From positions 1-64,000 of the forward strand of contig JAYRFK010000014.1 in the NCBI GenBank assembly GCA_041908445.1: a stretch of 64,000 nucleotides of DNA, given 5' to 3'. This document shows positions 24,684-36,257 of the stretch, one piece after another (position 1 is the first letter of the stretch; each line of letters begins with the position of its first letter). The notes under the pieces were generated by a model. The model had not been told where the DNA came from and searched no databases. It was given only the letters and a program-made list of their open reading frames with translations. This stretch comes from JAEUJM01 sp041908445 (GTDB lineage: Bacteria > Actinomycetota > Acidimicrobiia > Acidimicrobiales > DATDAH01). A program made the position numbers and the translations under genes.

Positions 24684-25900
24684 CGGCCCGCCCGCGACGC
24701 GGCCAGACGGGTCAGGAAGCCGGTCAGGTCCGCCAGGTACCGGTCGAGGGTGAAGTGCTGCTCGACCTGGTCCCGTGCCGCCCGGCCGCGGGCGGCACAC
24801 CGGTCGGGGTCGCCGAGCAGGTCGACGACGGGCCCGACGAAGGCGTCCTCGACGCCGGGGTCGGCCACCAGCTCGACCCCGCCCTCGTGCAGCTCGCGCA
24901 CGACCGGCGAGTCCGCGGCGACGCACGGCAGGCCGGTGGCCATGGCCTCGAGCAGCGACAGGGGGTGGCCCTCGTCCTGCACCGACGGGAAGGCGTAGAG
25001 GTCCGCGGCGGCCAGGCACCCCGGCACCTCGTCGCGGTCGACCGCCCCCTCGAAGCGGACGTGGTCGCGCAGGCCCAGGCGCTGCACCTGGCGGCCGAGC
25101 CGCTCCCGATAGCCGGGGTCACCCCCGCCGACGAGCCAGAGGAGCGCATCCGGCCGGGCCTCGAGCACCCTCGGCCAGGAGTGCACGAGCAGGTGGGCGC
25201 CCTTGCTGGGCGCGAGCCGGGCGAGGGCCAGCACGACCGGCGCGCCCTCGGGCAGGCGCCACCGCCGCCGGGCCTCGGCCTGCTCGGCCGGGCCGGGGGG
25301 TGCGAAGCGCTCGGGGTCGACGCCGTTCGGGCACACGAGCACGAGCGGCTCGTAGGCGTAGACCTGGTCCCGGTCCGCCCGGTAGGAGGACCGGGTGAGG
25401 GTGATGACCGCGTCGAAGGCGGTGAGCCGGTACACGTCGCGGGCGGCGGCCGGGGGGAGGTGGTAGCTGCGCCCGTGCTGCGAGAGCACCAGGGCGACGT
25501 CATCGGGCACCTGCTGGCGCAGGAACGACCCGAGCTTGTAGTCGTCCCACACCACCACGACGGGGGGTCGCGCCTCGCCGAGCAGCGCCGCGACCTCCAG
25601 GGCGTAGCGGATGCGGTCCCGGGACCCCATGCCGTCGAAGGCGAGGCGGCGCACCCGCTCGGGGAGCCGCAGCACCGCGGCGGAAGCCCGCGGGGTGTCG
25701 GCGGGGCCCACGAGCACCGTGCCCTGCGGGTCGCCGGGCGGGAGGGGTCCGTCCCAGTAGCTGACCGCCACCTGGTGCGGTGGCCCGGGCCGGGCCACGA
25801 GCGCCTGCACCAGCGAGTTGTACGACCCCGGGGCGAACGGCGGCGAGAAGCTCAGGTGCACGACGTCCGCGCCCGCCAGGCGCTGGGCCGACGGGCTCAC
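24680..25900 (-). CDS. GT4 family glycosyltransferase
   Basis: The 406-residue enzyme has a GT-B fold with VSQHGRSYHLPP-like mid-region motifs (LSQHGRSYHLP), the linker VCPNGVDPERF, VVLALARLAPSKGAHLLVHSW and a donor block, FPSVQDEGHPLSLLEAMATGLPCVA, with E-x7-E spacing. It opens with ADVVHLSFSPPFAPGSYNSLV. GTG 25900 is chosen because a GGGGGG stretch lies just upstream and further upstream codons belong to the FkbM gene in another frame; 31 bases separate it from that gene, one of the larger gaps in this operon. The specific sugar is not readable. Confidence 0.86.
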   Translation of the reverse strand: MSPSAQRLAGADVVHLSFSPPFAPGSYNSLVQALVARPGPPHQVAVSYWDGPLPPGDPQGTVLVGPADTPRASAAVLRLPERVRRLAFDGMGSRDRIRYALEVAALLGEARPPVVVVWDDYKLGSFLRQQVPDDVALVLSQHGRSYHLPPAAARDVYRLTAFDAVITLTRSSYRADRDQVYAYEPLVLVCPNGVDPERFAPPGPAEQAEARRRWRLPEGAPVVLALARLAPSKGAHLLVHSWPRVLEARPDALLWLVGGGDPGYRERLGRQVQRLGLRDHVRFEGAVDRDEVPGCLAAADLYAFPSVQDEGHPLSLLEAMATGLPCVAADSPVVRELHEGGVELVADPGVEDAFVGPVVDLLGDPDRCAARGRAARDQVEQHFTLDRYLADLTGFLTRLAASRAGR

Positions 25901-25931
25901 GCCCCCCGCTCCTGGTTCACGCCCCGGCGGT

Positions 25932-26696
25932 TCACGCCCCGGGACCCCGCAGCGTGAGCAGGCCGGCCGGGAGGCCGTCGGGGGAGGGGGCGTCCTCGGC
26001 GGTCCACCCCCAGGCCGTCGCCACCGCCCGGGCCCGGGCGCGGTTGTCCTCGCCGTGGTACTCGACGAGCAGCACGGGGGCCGTCGGCCAGGCCGCGGGA
26101 CCGGCCGAGGCCTCGAGCACCTCGCCCTCGGCGCCCTCGATGTCGAGCTTGACCAGGGTGGGGGCGGCCCGCAGCACCAGGTCGTCCAGGCGGTGGGCGG
26201 CCACCTCCAAGGTGGCGACGGCGGGCTTGGCGTGGCTCCACGTGGGGTCGCCCAGGCGGCCGTTGGCCAGGTTCCGGGTGAGCTGCAACGTGGCCCGTCC
26301 GGTGTGGGGCGCAACCGCCCCCGCCACGACCTCGACGGGAAGGTCGGGGTTGAGGGCCTGGCGGTCGGCGATCGTGGCGAGGTTGTCGGGATGGGGCTCC
26401 ACCGCGACGACCCGCCCGGCGGGGCCGACGAGGGACTTGGCCACGAAGCTCAGGTAGCCGCTGTTGGCGCCCAGGTCGAGCACGTGGTCGCCGCGCCGCA
26501 CGTGCTCGACCAGCCGGGCGACGAGCTCGGGCTCGTAGGTGCCCGCCGCCATGGCCGCGGGGTACCGGTCGTCGTGGCGCCACCGCAGGCGGCCGCCGCC
26601 CGGCAGCGCGACCTCGACCACCCGCTGGCGTCGCCAGCGGGACCGGGCCTCCCGGGCGGCGCGTCGCACCGGGTCGCCGAGGCGGGCCGTGCTCAC
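25932..26696 (-). CDS. FkbM family methyltransferase
   Basis: A 254-residue SAM-dependent methyltransferase. The FkbM signature is seen in DHVLDLGANSGYLSFVAKSLVG and VVAVEPHPDNL, followed by LDDLVLRAAPTLVKLDIEGAEGEVL, which is nearly diagnostic for the family (KLDIEGAE). Members O-methylate sugars or polyketides. GTG 26696 overlaps the stop of the upstream GT4 gene by 4 bases. Located among glycosyltransferases and downstream of Wzt, it probably adds an O-methyl group to the glycan; in ABC-exported O-antigens a terminal methyl can serve as chain-end signal read by the Wzt C-terminal domain, which is possible here but not shown. Confidence 0.87.
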   Translation of the reverse strand: MSTARLGDPVRRAAREARSRWRRQRVVEVALPGGGRLRWRHDDRYPAAMAAGTYEPELVARLVEHVRRGDHVLDLGANSGYLSFVAKSLVGPAGRVVAVEPHPDNLATIADRQALNPDLPVEVVAGAVAPHTGRATLQLTRNLANGRLGDPTWSHAKPAVATLEVAAHRLDDLVLRAAPTLVKLDIEGAEGEVLEASAGPAAWPTAPVLLVEYHGEDNRARARAVATAWGWTAEDAPSPDGLPAGLLTLRGPGA

Positions 26697-27973
26697 GACG
26701 ACGCCGCCACCGCCGGCGCCGGGCGGGCCCGCTCCCGCTCGGCCCGGAGCGCGGACCAGAGGGCCACGAGGCACCGCCGGTTCGCCGCCTCCGTGTTGCG
26801 GTCCCGGTAGCGCGCCCGTGCCGCGTCGCCGAGGGACCGGCGCGTGCCGGGGTCGTCCACCAGCCGCGTCAGTGCGGTGGCGAGGCCGTCGACGTCGCCC
26901 ACGTCCACCCGGAGGCCCTCCCGGCCGTCCCGCACGCGGTCGGGCATGGCGCCGCAGGGGGTCGTCACCACCGGCAGGCCGGCGGCCATGGCCTCGACCC
27001 CGGTGATCGGCCCACCTTCCTCGATCGAGCACACCGCGAAGGCGTCGAGGCCCCGGTAGAAGTCGACCCGGTCCTCGACGAACCCCCGGAAGTCGACCCG
27101 GTCGGCGATCCCGAGGTCGGCGGCGAGGGCCCGGAGCGGGGCGTCGAGCGCGCCCGTGCCCGCCACGACGAGCACCGCGGCGGGCCGGTCGGCGGCCACC
27201 CGGGCGAACGCCGCCAGCAGCGTGTCGAGGCCCTTCTCGGGGCTCAGCCGGCAGAGCGAGCCGATCACGACGGGCCCGTCGGACCCGGCGGTGGTGGGCC
27301 GCGCCACCGCCAGCAGGTCCGCCTCGAGCTCGTCCGCCCACTGCTCGACCACGGTCACCTCGCCCCGGTACCCGAACCGGCGGCGGACGTCGTCGCCCTG
27401 CGACTCGGACATGACGACGACGCGGTCGCAGCGGTTCACCACCCGGGCGAAGCCCGCCAGGTCGGGACGGCGGGCGTAGGCGTCGGTCACCTGCGCGATC
27501 TCGTTGTAGGCCACCGGGACGCCGGCGTCGGCCGCGGCCTCGACCAGGTTGGCCACGAAGGCCTTGGGCTTGCCGTAGGCGTACACGACGTCGGCCGAGG
27601 CCAGCAGCGCGGCGCCGTCCTCCCGCCAGAAGCGCTCGAGGGCGGGCCGGGCGCGGTCGAGCGCGAGGGTCGCCCGCCGGTCGGCGTCGGGGAGGCGGCG
27701 GTCGACGAGCGTGGCCCGGGCGCCGGCGACGAGCCGGACGACCCGGGTGGACGGTCGGGCCCGCCAGGCCCGCTCGGCATCGGTGACGTCGGCCCACTCG
27801 GCGAGCCGGGGGCCGAGCTCGCCGCCCGGCGGGATCGGGCGCGGGGTCACGACCGTGACCCGGTACCCCGCCTCGGCACCGATCCGGGCGTGGGCGAGCA
27901 CGTGGTTCTCGAGGCCACCGTGGCCCCCGAGGAACGCCGGCACCAGGAGCAGGTGGGGGCGGGGCTCAGCCAT
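26693..27973 (-). CDS. GT4 family glycosyltransferase
   Basis: A 426-residue enzyme with the N-terminal LLVPAFLGGHGGLENHVLAHARIG glycine motif, VVIGSLCRLSPEKGLDTLLAAF and the donor block CSIEEGGPITGVEAMAAGLPVVT (E-x7-E). The acceptor-side loop YGKPKAFVANLVEAA replaces the more usual HSH motif. It should act on a nucleotide sugar in the cytoplasm. Its start overlaps the stop of the Wzt gene by 8 bases, and its own stop overlaps the FkbM start, so the three are translationally linked. Substrate unknown. Confidence 0.87.
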   Translation of the reverse strand: MAEPRPHLLLVPAFLGGHGGLENHVLAHARIGAEAGYRVTVVTPRPIPPGGELGPRLAEWADVTDAERAWRARPSTRVVRLVAGARATLVDRRLPDADRRATLALDRARPALERFWREDGAALLASADVVYAYGKPKAFVANLVEAAADAGVPVAYNEIAQVTDAYARRPDLAGFARVVNRCDRVVVMSESQGDDVRRRFGYRGEVTVVEQWADELEADLLAVARPTTAGSDGPVVIGSLCRLSPEKGLDTLLAAFARVAADRPAAVLVVAGTGALDAPLRALAADLGIADRVDFRGFVEDRVDFYRGLDAFAVCSIEEGGPITGVEAMAAGLPVVTTPCGAMPDRVRDGREGLRVDVGDVDGLATALTRLVDDPGTRRSLGDAARARYRDRNTEAANRRCLVALWSALRAERERARPAPAVAASS

Positions 27974-29264
27974 CGGCGGGGTGCCGGTCGTGCCAGCGGT
28001 GGGGCATGACGAACTGCCCGTACAGCATCTTCTTCGGCACCTTGCCCGAGCCGAAGACGTCGGACTCGACCACGGTCACCTCGCCGGCGCGCTCCACCTC
28101 GTCGCACAGCTCGTCGTTGGAGATCAGGTAGGCGTCGTAGGTGTACTCCCCGGGTGGCAGCAGCACCTGGGGCACCTCGCAGAAGATCGAGCCCGCCGAG
28201 GGCACCTCCTCGAAGTGGATGCCGGCGAGGTAGGTCGACACCGTGAAGAGGCGGTTGCCGATCTGGTCGGTGAACTTCAGCTCGAAGATCGGGTTGCGGA
28301 TGGGCCGGTCGAGCTCGGCCTCGTACTCGATCTCGAACACCGTCGGCGCGCCGCACTGCAGCACCGGCATCGGGGCGCCGTGCTCGTCGTGGAGGTGCAC
28401 GGCGGTCACCCGCGCCCGCCCCGAGCCGCGGCGGTCGTCCCGGGTGGACAGGTCGCCCTCCTGTTCGGGGAGCACCGCGGCCAGGTAGCGGCGCACGCCC
28501 TCCACCGGCGGGCCCATGTAGGTCAGCTCGCCGTGGTGCAGGACGATCGAGCGGTGGCAGAGGTTCTCGATGGCGGCCATGTTGTGGCTCACCAGCAGCA
28601 CGGTGCGGCCCTCGGCGGCGACCTCGCTCATCTTGCCCAGGCAGCGCTTCTGGAACGAGGCGTCGCCCACGGCGAGCACCTCGTCGACGAGCAGGACCTC
28701 GGGCTCGAGGTGGGCCGCCACCGCGAAGGCCAGGCGCAGGCCCATCCCGCTCGAGTAGCGCTTGATGGGGGTGTCGAGGAACTTCTCGACCTCCGCGAAG
28801 GCCACGATCTCGTCGAGCTTGCGGTCGATCTCGGCCCGCCGCATGCCCAGGATGGCGCCGCTCAGGTAGACGTTCTCGCGGCCGGTCAGCTCGGAGTGGA
28901 AGCCGGTGCCGACCTCGAGCAGCGAGCCCACCCGGCCGCGGATCACGACCTGGCCCTCGGTGGGGTCGGTGATGCGGGCCAGGATCTTCAGCAGCGTGCT
29001 CTTGCCGGCGCCGTTGCGCCCGATGACCCCGAGGACCTCGCCCACCGGCAGGTCGAAGCTGACGTCCTTCAGGGCCCACAGGTGCGCCCGCCTGGCGCGT
29101 TCGTCCTCGCCGCCCTCGTCGGTCCCGCCCCGCCGCGCCATGCGGCGGAAGGGGCGGGCGGCCACGTCGGTGACGGCCTCCCGGAAGGTCTGGGTGCCCT
29201 GGAGCGTCTGGCCGAGCGTGTAGTACTTCGAGAGGTCGCGGACCTCGATGGCCGGTGCGGTCAC
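27966..29264 (-). CDS. wzt: Wzt-type ABC transporter ATPase with C-terminal glycan-binding domain
   Basis: The 432-residue protein has an ABC ATPase domain: Walker A GRNGAGKST, the Q-loop region GSLLEVGTGFHSELTGREN, signature YSSGM and Walker B VLLVDEVLAVGD, then the LVSHN switch. From about residue 285 a beta-rich domain (FEIEYEAEL, FELKFTDQIGN, LPPGEYTYDAYL) resembles the Wzt carbohydrate-binding domain that recognises the finished chain. It should power export of a lipid-linked polysaccharide together with the permease encoded at 34264-35202. The ATPase and permease genes are separated by four genes, unlike the usual adjacent pair. GTG 29264 overlaps the upstream GT stop. Confidence 0.9.
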   Translation of the reverse strand: MTAPAIEVRDLSKYYTLGQTLQGTQTFREAVTDVAARPFRRMARRGGTDEGGEDERARRAHLWALKDVSFDLPVGEVLGVIGRNGAGKSTLLKILARITDPTEGQVVIRGRVGSLLEVGTGFHSELTGRENVYLSGAILGMRRAEIDRKLDEIVAFAEVEKFLDTPIKRYSSGMGLRLAFAVAAHLEPEVLLVDEVLAVGDASFQKRCLGKMSEVAAEGRTVLLVSHNMAAIENLCHRSIVLHHGELTYMGPPVEGVRRYLAAVLPEQEGDLSTRDDRRGSGRARVTAVHLHDEHGAPMPVLQCGAPTVFEIEYEAELDRPIRNPIFELKFTDQIGNRLFTVSTYLAGIHFEEVPSAGSIFCEVPQVLLPPGEYTYDAYLISNDELCDEVERAGEVTVVESDVFGSGKVPKKMLYGQFVMPHRWHDRHPADG

Positions 29265-30613
29265 GGGTGCGCCACCCCCGGGCGTCGGCCGGTGGCGGCG
29301 TCCGTGGCGAGCGTCGGTACCGGGGTCGCCACCAGGTCCGCCACCAGGGTGGCGACCGTCGTGCCCACGGCGGTCGGGGTCAGCGGGGCGATGACCGAGG
29401 GGGTCGGTGCGAGGCCGTCGAGCGCCCTGGCCCGCCAGGCCTCCCACAGCGTGGTGACGGCACCGACGATGCCGTCGCGGTCGTCCGGGTCGACCCGGAG
29501 CGGATACGCCTCCCCCATGAGGTCGGAGGCTACGGACTCGCGCGGGCTCAGGGCGAGCACGGGCCGACCGGTCCCGAGGTAGTCGGCCAGCTTGCCGGGG
29601 AAGAAGGGGCTCTCCGGGCCCGCGGCCTCGACGAGCACCGTGGCGGTCGCGCCGGCGGCGAGGGCGAGCGAGGTGGCCTGGGTGGTGCGCCCGACGTGGC
29701 GCCACAGCCGGCCGTCGGCCTCGAGGCGGTCGGCCAGGTCGGCGACGCCGTCGGTGGCGCCCGGCGTCGCGGGGCCGGCGAGGACGAGCCGGGTCGCCGC
29801 CCGCCGCTCGGCGTCGCCCTCGGTGAACGCCGCCACCGCGGCGAGGAGGGCGTCGACCTTGCGGTGCCGCAGGAGGGTGCCGGTGTGCACGAGGGTGAAC
29901 GGACGGTCGAGGGCGGCCGCCACCAGCGACCGGTCGGCCCCCGGCGGGGGCGTCGCCGGGCCGAGGACGTGGGGGACGACGTGGGACCGCGCGCGCCGGC
30001 CGGCGTCGTGGCCGACGACCCAGTCGCGCAGGCGGTCGCTGGGGAAGGTGAGGGCGTCGGCCCGACGCAGGATCTCCTCGTGGCCCCGCTCCTGGCGGCG
30101 GAGGGCACGGGTCGGTGAGGGCCGGTAGGGCTCGGGCCAACGGCCCGCGGGCCAGGGGTCGTGGTAGTGGGCGGCCCAGGGCACCTCGGGGTCGAGGCGG
30201 GCGACGGCCAGGTGCGGCTCGAAGCCACCGCCGGCGCCACGGGTCATCACGAGCGCCGGGTCGTGGCGGGCGATCGCCGCGACGAGCGCGTCCCGCCACG
30301 CCGCGACCGAGCGGCGGTACCAGGTGGGGTGGCCGTCCACCCAGGTGCCGGCCAGGTCGATGCCCGCCCAGAGGCGGCGGCCGACGCCGCCGGTCGGGCG
30401 CCGCGGGAGCGTGTCGACGTGCTCGAGGGGCCCGTCGAACCAGGGCAGCGCACGACGCAGCCCGGTGGCGTCGGTCGACTCGTCGCTCGTGACCACCGCC
30501 ACCGTGAGGCCGGCACCCACCATGGCCGCGAGGGTGCGGGCGGTGCAGATGCCCTCCGACGTCGCGTCCGGGTGGAGCCGCTTCGCGGCCAGGAGCACCA
30601 CGTCCGTGCTCAC
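29261..30613 (-). CDS. Probable GT4-like glycosyltransferase
   Basis: The 450-residue product has a GT-B-like pattern: an N-terminal VVLLAAKRLHPDATSEGICTA strand-loop, AAHYHDPWPAGRWPEPY, TFPSDRLRDWVVGHDAG, FTLVHTGTLLRHRKVDALLAAV and, in the C-terminal domain, ESPFFPGKLADYLGTGRPVLAL. The FFPGKLADYLGTGRPV block replaces the E-x7-E site and matches a GT4 subgroup of cell-wall glycan clusters. GTG 30613 gives a compact N-terminus; 28 bases separate it from the asparagine-synthase-like gene upstream. Donor unknown. Confidence 0.8.
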   Translation of the reverse strand: MSTDVVLLAAKRLHPDATSEGICTARTLAAMVGAGLTVAVVTSDESTDATGLRRALPWFDGPLEHVDTLPRRPTGGVGRRLWAGIDLAGTWVDGHPTWYRRSVAAWRDALVAAIARHDPALVMTRGAGGGFEPHLAVARLDPEVPWAAHYHDPWPAGRWPEPYRPSPTRALRRQERGHEEILRRADALTFPSDRLRDWVVGHDAGRRARSHVVPHVLGPATPPPGADRSLVAAALDRPFTLVHTGTLLRHRKVDALLAAVAAFTEGDAERRAATRLVLAGPATPGATDGVADLADRLEADGRLWRHVGRTTQATSLALAAGATATVLVEAAGPESPFFPGKLADYLGTGRPVLALSPRESVASDLMGEAYPLRVDPDDRDGIVGAVTTLWEAWRARALDGLAPTPSVIAPLTPTAVGTTVATLVADLVATPVPTLATDAATGRRPGVAHP

Positions 30614-30641
30614 CCGGGACCCCCGCGCCCTCGCCCGAGGC

Positions 30642-32378
30642 TCACGCCGCCACCCCGAAGGCCGCCGGGCGCTGCTCCACGGCGAGGCCCAGGTTGACCC
30701 ACTGCCAGGCGAAGAAGCCGTTCTCGCCGTCGCCGTCCGTGAAGGCGGACCACGCGCCGTGGACCACGGCGGGGTCGAGGCCGTCGCCGCCGAAGGCGGC
30801 CAGCGCGGCCTCGAGGCGGTCCTCCGCCCACGGGCGCAGCGGGCCGCGCAGCCACTCCCGCTGGGGCGTCTGGACGGGGCGCTTGGGCGCCTCGACCAGG
30901 TCGTCGGGGAGGAGGTCGGCGGCGACGGCCCGCAGCAGGACCTTGCCCGTTCCGTCCCTGCGCTTGCGGTCGGCCGCCTGGCGCAGGGCGAGCTCCACGA
31001 GGCGGTGGTCGAGGAACGGCTCGCGCAGCTCGGTCGAGGCGAGCATCGAGACGCGGTCGTTGAAGCGGAGGGCCCGCGGGAGCTTGGTGGCCAGCAGGTC
31101 GCGGTGCTGCAGGCGGCGGATCGGATCGGCGAAGCCGACGGGGTCCGCGGCCTCGGCCACCCGCTCCGCGAGCGCGGGCCGGAGCGCCTCGGGCCGGACC
31201 GGGCGGTCGACCAGGCCCTGCACCACGGGCACCGGGCCGCCGGTGGTGGCCAGGTCGTAGTAGTCGTAGCCCGCCCACTGCTCGTCCATGCCCTGCCCGT
31301 CGAGCAGCACGATGGTGCCGTCGGCGCGCGCGTCGGCGAAGAGCCGCGCGTAGGCCAGCGTCGGCAGGCCACCGAAGGGCCCGTCCGCCACGCCTTGCAC
31401 CGCGGCGGCCAGCGAGGGCACGTCGCCGGGGGTCAAGACGCTCACGTGGGCGCGGTGGGGGACGCCACGCAGCATCTCGTCGACCCACGGGGTCTCGTCG
31501 TAGCGGTCGTCGCCGGTGGCGAAGGTGAAGGCGGTGACCTGCTCGTCGGGCAGCCGGCGCACCAGGCCGAGCAGGGTCGCCGAGTCCACGCCCCCGCTCA
31601 GGTTGATCCCGACGGGCACGTCGGCGCGGAAGCGGAGCCGCACGCTCTCCTCGAGCAGGGCGCGGTACTCGTCGGCCACCTCGCCGGCGGGGCGGGCGTC
31701 GTCGGCGTCGCCGACCCGGGCCGCGAGGTCGTACCAGGGCTCGACGACGGCGTGGCCCCCCTCCCACCGCAGCACGTGGCCGGGGGGCACGGTGTGCACA
31801 CCGACCCAGAACGAGCCGGTGGCCTCGTCGGACCGGCCGGTGGCCAGGTAGGTGGCCCACGCCGTGGGGTCGGCCCGGGCGTCGACGCCGCCGGCGAAGA
31901 GGGCGCCGATCTCGCTCGCGACCGTGAGGGTGCCGTCGCTCCCCAGGTGGTAGTGCAGCGGCTTGACGCCGAAGCGGTCGCGGAAGGCGAGCAGGCGCCC
32001 GTGGGCCTCGTCCCAGAGGAGGCCCGCGAACATCCCCACGAAGCGGTCGAGGGCGGCCGGGCCCCACCGCTCCAGCGCGGCCAGCGCGACCTCGGTGTCC
32101 GAGCGGGTGGCGAAGCGGTGGTCGGCGAGCTCGGCCCGCAGCTCGACGTGGTTGTAGAGCTCGCCGTTGAACGCGAAGCGGCACCCGGCGGCGGTGGTGA
32201 GCGGCTCGTCCGCGGCCGCCGAGCGGTCGATGATCGCCAGGCGGTCGTACCCCAGCCAGCCGCCGGGGCCGCCCACGACCCACTGGGCGTCCGGCCCGCG
32301 GTGGCGCTGGTGCGCGACCATCGCCTCGACCGCGGCCCGGGTCGCCCCGCGGCCCACCACGCCCGCCACCCCGCACAT
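30642..32378 (-). CDS. asnB: Asparagine synthase (glutamine-hydrolysing) homolog, copy 1
   Basis: A 578-residue class II amidotransferase. Cys2 (MCGVAG) is the glutaminase nucleophile; FNGELYNH and the SDTEV segment complete the glutaminase site. The synthetase domain has the ATP-pyrophosphatase motif LSGGVDSATL near residue 260. In glycan loci such AsnB homologs are proposed to amidate carboxyl groups of uronic or nonulosonic acids rather than make asparagine. The ATG overlaps the last base of the neuA stop, tying it to nonulosonic acid synthesis. Two further AsnB genes exist in this window (37653 and 61342). Target of amidation is inferred, not visible. Confidence 0.87.
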   Translation of the reverse strand: MCGVAGVVGRGATRAAVEAMVAHQRHRGPDAQWVVGGPGGWLGYDRLAIIDRSAAADEPLTTAAGCRFAFNGELYNHVELRAELADHRFATRSDTEVALAALERWGPAALDRFVGMFAGLLWDEAHGRLLAFRDRFGVKPLHYHLGSDGTLTVASEIGALFAGGVDARADPTAWATYLATGRSDEATGSFWVGVHTVPPGHVLRWEGGHAVVEPWYDLAARVGDADDARPAGEVADEYRALLEESVRLRFRADVPVGINLSGGVDSATLLGLVRRLPDEQVTAFTFATGDDRYDETPWVDEMLRGVPHRAHVSVLTPGDVPSLAAAVQGVADGPFGGLPTLAYARLFADARADGTIVLLDGQGMDEQWAGYDYYDLATTGGPVPVVQGLVDRPVRPEALRPALAERVAEAADPVGFADPIRRLQHRDLLATKLPRALRFNDRVSMLASTELREPFLDHRLVELALRQAADRKRRDGTGKVLLRAVAADLLPDDLVEAPKRPVQTPQREWLRGPLRPWAEDRLEAALAAFGGDGLDPAVVHGAWSAFTDGDGENGFFAWQWVNLGLAVEQRPAAFGVAA

Positions 32379-33070
32379 CAGCGGTGGCGCTCCAGGAGGG
32401 CCTCGGCCCGGGCCCAGTCGTCGGGGGTGTCGATGTTCACGAGGCCCGCCGGGTCCTGGACGACGGCCTCGATCCGTTCGCCGTAGGGGTGGCCGGCCCG
32501 GACGCCGGCCGCCGAGAACACGTAGACCGAGCCGTCCCGGTGGAAGGCGGCGGGGAGGTCCTGGCGCCGGCCGAGCGGCTCGGGCTCACCGGTGGCGAGG
32601 CGCAGGTGCCCGTCGGCGTCCGCCACGTAGACCCAGTGGGGGTTGTGCTCGGGCGGCACGGGCACCATGGTCGCCACCGCGTCGGCCCCGGACGACTCGA
32701 AGACCTCGATGCACCGGTCCACCAGCCCGGTGGGCCGGAAGGGGCTGGTCGGTTGCAGCAGGCACACCGCGTCGTAGGGCCTGGCGCCGTCGAGCGCGTC
32801 GATCGCGTGCTGCACCACCGCGAGCATCGGCGTGGCGTCGCCGGCCAGGTCGGCGGGGCGCAGGAACGGCACCTCGAGGCCCAGCTCCTCGCCGAGCCGG
32901 GCGATGGCCGGGTCCTCGGTGGACAGGACGACCCGGTCCAGGCGGGTGGCCGCGAGCGCGGCCTCGGCGGTGTGGGCCAGCAGCGGGCGTCCGCCGAGGA
33001 GCCGGGTGTTCTTGCCGGGGACCCCCTTCGAGCCGGCCCGGGCCGGTACGAGGCCGAGGACGCGGCTCAT
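32378..33070 (-). CDS. neuA: Acylneuraminate (nonulosonate) cytidylyltransferase
   Basis: The 230-residue enzyme carries the CMP-sialate synthetase nucleotide motif LVPARAGSKGVPGKN (residues 7-21), followed by LAHTAEAALA, the VVLSTEDPAIA strand and CLLQPTSPFRPTGLVD, all diagnostic for NeuA/LegF/PseF proteins. It activates a nonulosonic acid with CTP to give the CMP-sugar donor. It sits 7 bases after neuC and overlaps the following asnB by one base. Whether the substrate is N-acetylneuraminic, legionaminic or another nonulosonic acid cannot be decided from this sequence alone. Confidence 0.9.
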   Translation of the reverse strand: MSRVLGLVPARAGSKGVPGKNTRLLGGRPLLAHTAEAALAATRLDRVVLSTEDPAIARLGEELGLEVPFLRPADLAGDATPMLAVVQHAIDALDGARPYDAVCLLQPTSPFRPTGLVDRCIEVFESSGADAVATMVPVPPEHNPHWVYVADADGHLRLATGEPEPLGRRQDLPAAFHRDGSVYVFSAAGVRAGHPYGERIEAVVQDPAGLVNIDTPDDWARAEALLERHR

Positions 33071-33077
33071 CGGAGGC

Positions 33078-35198
<2,121 letters not shown>

Positions 35199-35202
<4 letters not shown>

Positions 35203-36257
35203 GGGCGCGCCCCGTCGGGCTCGGGCCGGAGGTCGTCCTCGTGGATCGGTGCGTCGGCGGCGAGGGCCCGGCGCAGGCGGCGACCGACCAGCCGGTCGCG
35301 GGCGTCGGGGGGCAGGCCCCCGCCGGGCTTCTTGGCCAGGAGGTCGGCGGCGGCGAGCTCGTGGCCCTCGCCCAGGTCGGTCGCGGCCACGAGGCTGCGG
35401 GTGAACACCGTGCGCAGGTCGGCGCGGGCGGCGGCGGCGGCGTCCTTGTCCACCGGGTGGGCCAGCGCGGTCGCGAGGAAGCGGGCGCCCTCGGTGAGCT
35501 GGGCGAGCTCGGTGGTGGTGACCGACGACGCCACGTCGGGGCCGAAGGCCTCCCGGCTGAGGGTGACGTGCACCTCGAGCACCCGGGCGCCGAGGGCCAC
35601 GGCGGCGAGCGACGGGTAGATCGTCCCCGAGTGGTCGGAGAGCCCCACCTCCACGTCGTAGCGCGCCCGGAGGGCGGCGAGCTGGTCGAGGCCGACCTCC
35701 TCGGGGGGGCAGGGGTACGACGAGGCGCACTGGAGCACGGCGAACGGCGCCCCGGTGCCTCGGAGCCGGTCGACGGCGGCGTCGAGCTCGGCCAGCGGGC
35801 TCATGCCGCTCGAGAGCACCACCGGCCGCCCCGTGGCCCCGCAGGCGGCCACGAGGTCGAGGTTGGGGACCTCGCCCGAGGCCACCTTGAGGGCGTCGGC
35901 GCCGATGGCGTCGAGGAGGGCGACCGCCTCCAGCGAGAAGGGTGAGCTCACGAACGCGAGGCCGGCGTCGGCGGCGTGGCGGCGCAGGCCGGCCCACTGC
36001 TCGTCGGTGAAGGCCATCCGCTCCCAGTACTCGTAGCGGGTCGCGTCCTGCGGGCTGAAGCGGACGCGCCAGGGCTCGTCACGGGTGGACTCGGCGTGGG
36101 CCAGGTGGGTCTGGAACTTGACCGCGTCCGCGCCGGCGCGCGCCACGGCGTCGACGAACGCGTGGGCGGTGCCCAGGCTGCCGTCGTGGGCCTGCGCCAC
36201 CTCGGCGACCACCAGGGGCCGGTCGATCGCGCCGAGCGCGGCGGCGACCGCGGTCAC
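35199..36257 (-). CDS. neuB: N-acetylneuraminate (nonulosonate) synthase
   Basis: The 352-residue enzyme has the NeuB TIM barrel, with VVAEVAQAHDGSLGTAHAFV, AVKFQTHLA, FVSSPFSLEAVALLDAIGADALKVASGE, LSSGMSPLAELDAAV and VGLSDHSGTIYPSLAAVALGARVLEVHVTL, followed by a C-terminal antifreeze/SAF domain that begins at KKPGGGLPPDARDRLVG. It condenses phosphoenolpyruvate with a 2-epimerised HexNAc to form a nine-carbon nonulosonic acid. The HVTLSREAFGPDV segment differs from the HFTLD of well-known sialate synthases and is shared with an environmental branch. GTG 36257 overlaps the Wzy-like gene's stop. Confidence 0.9.
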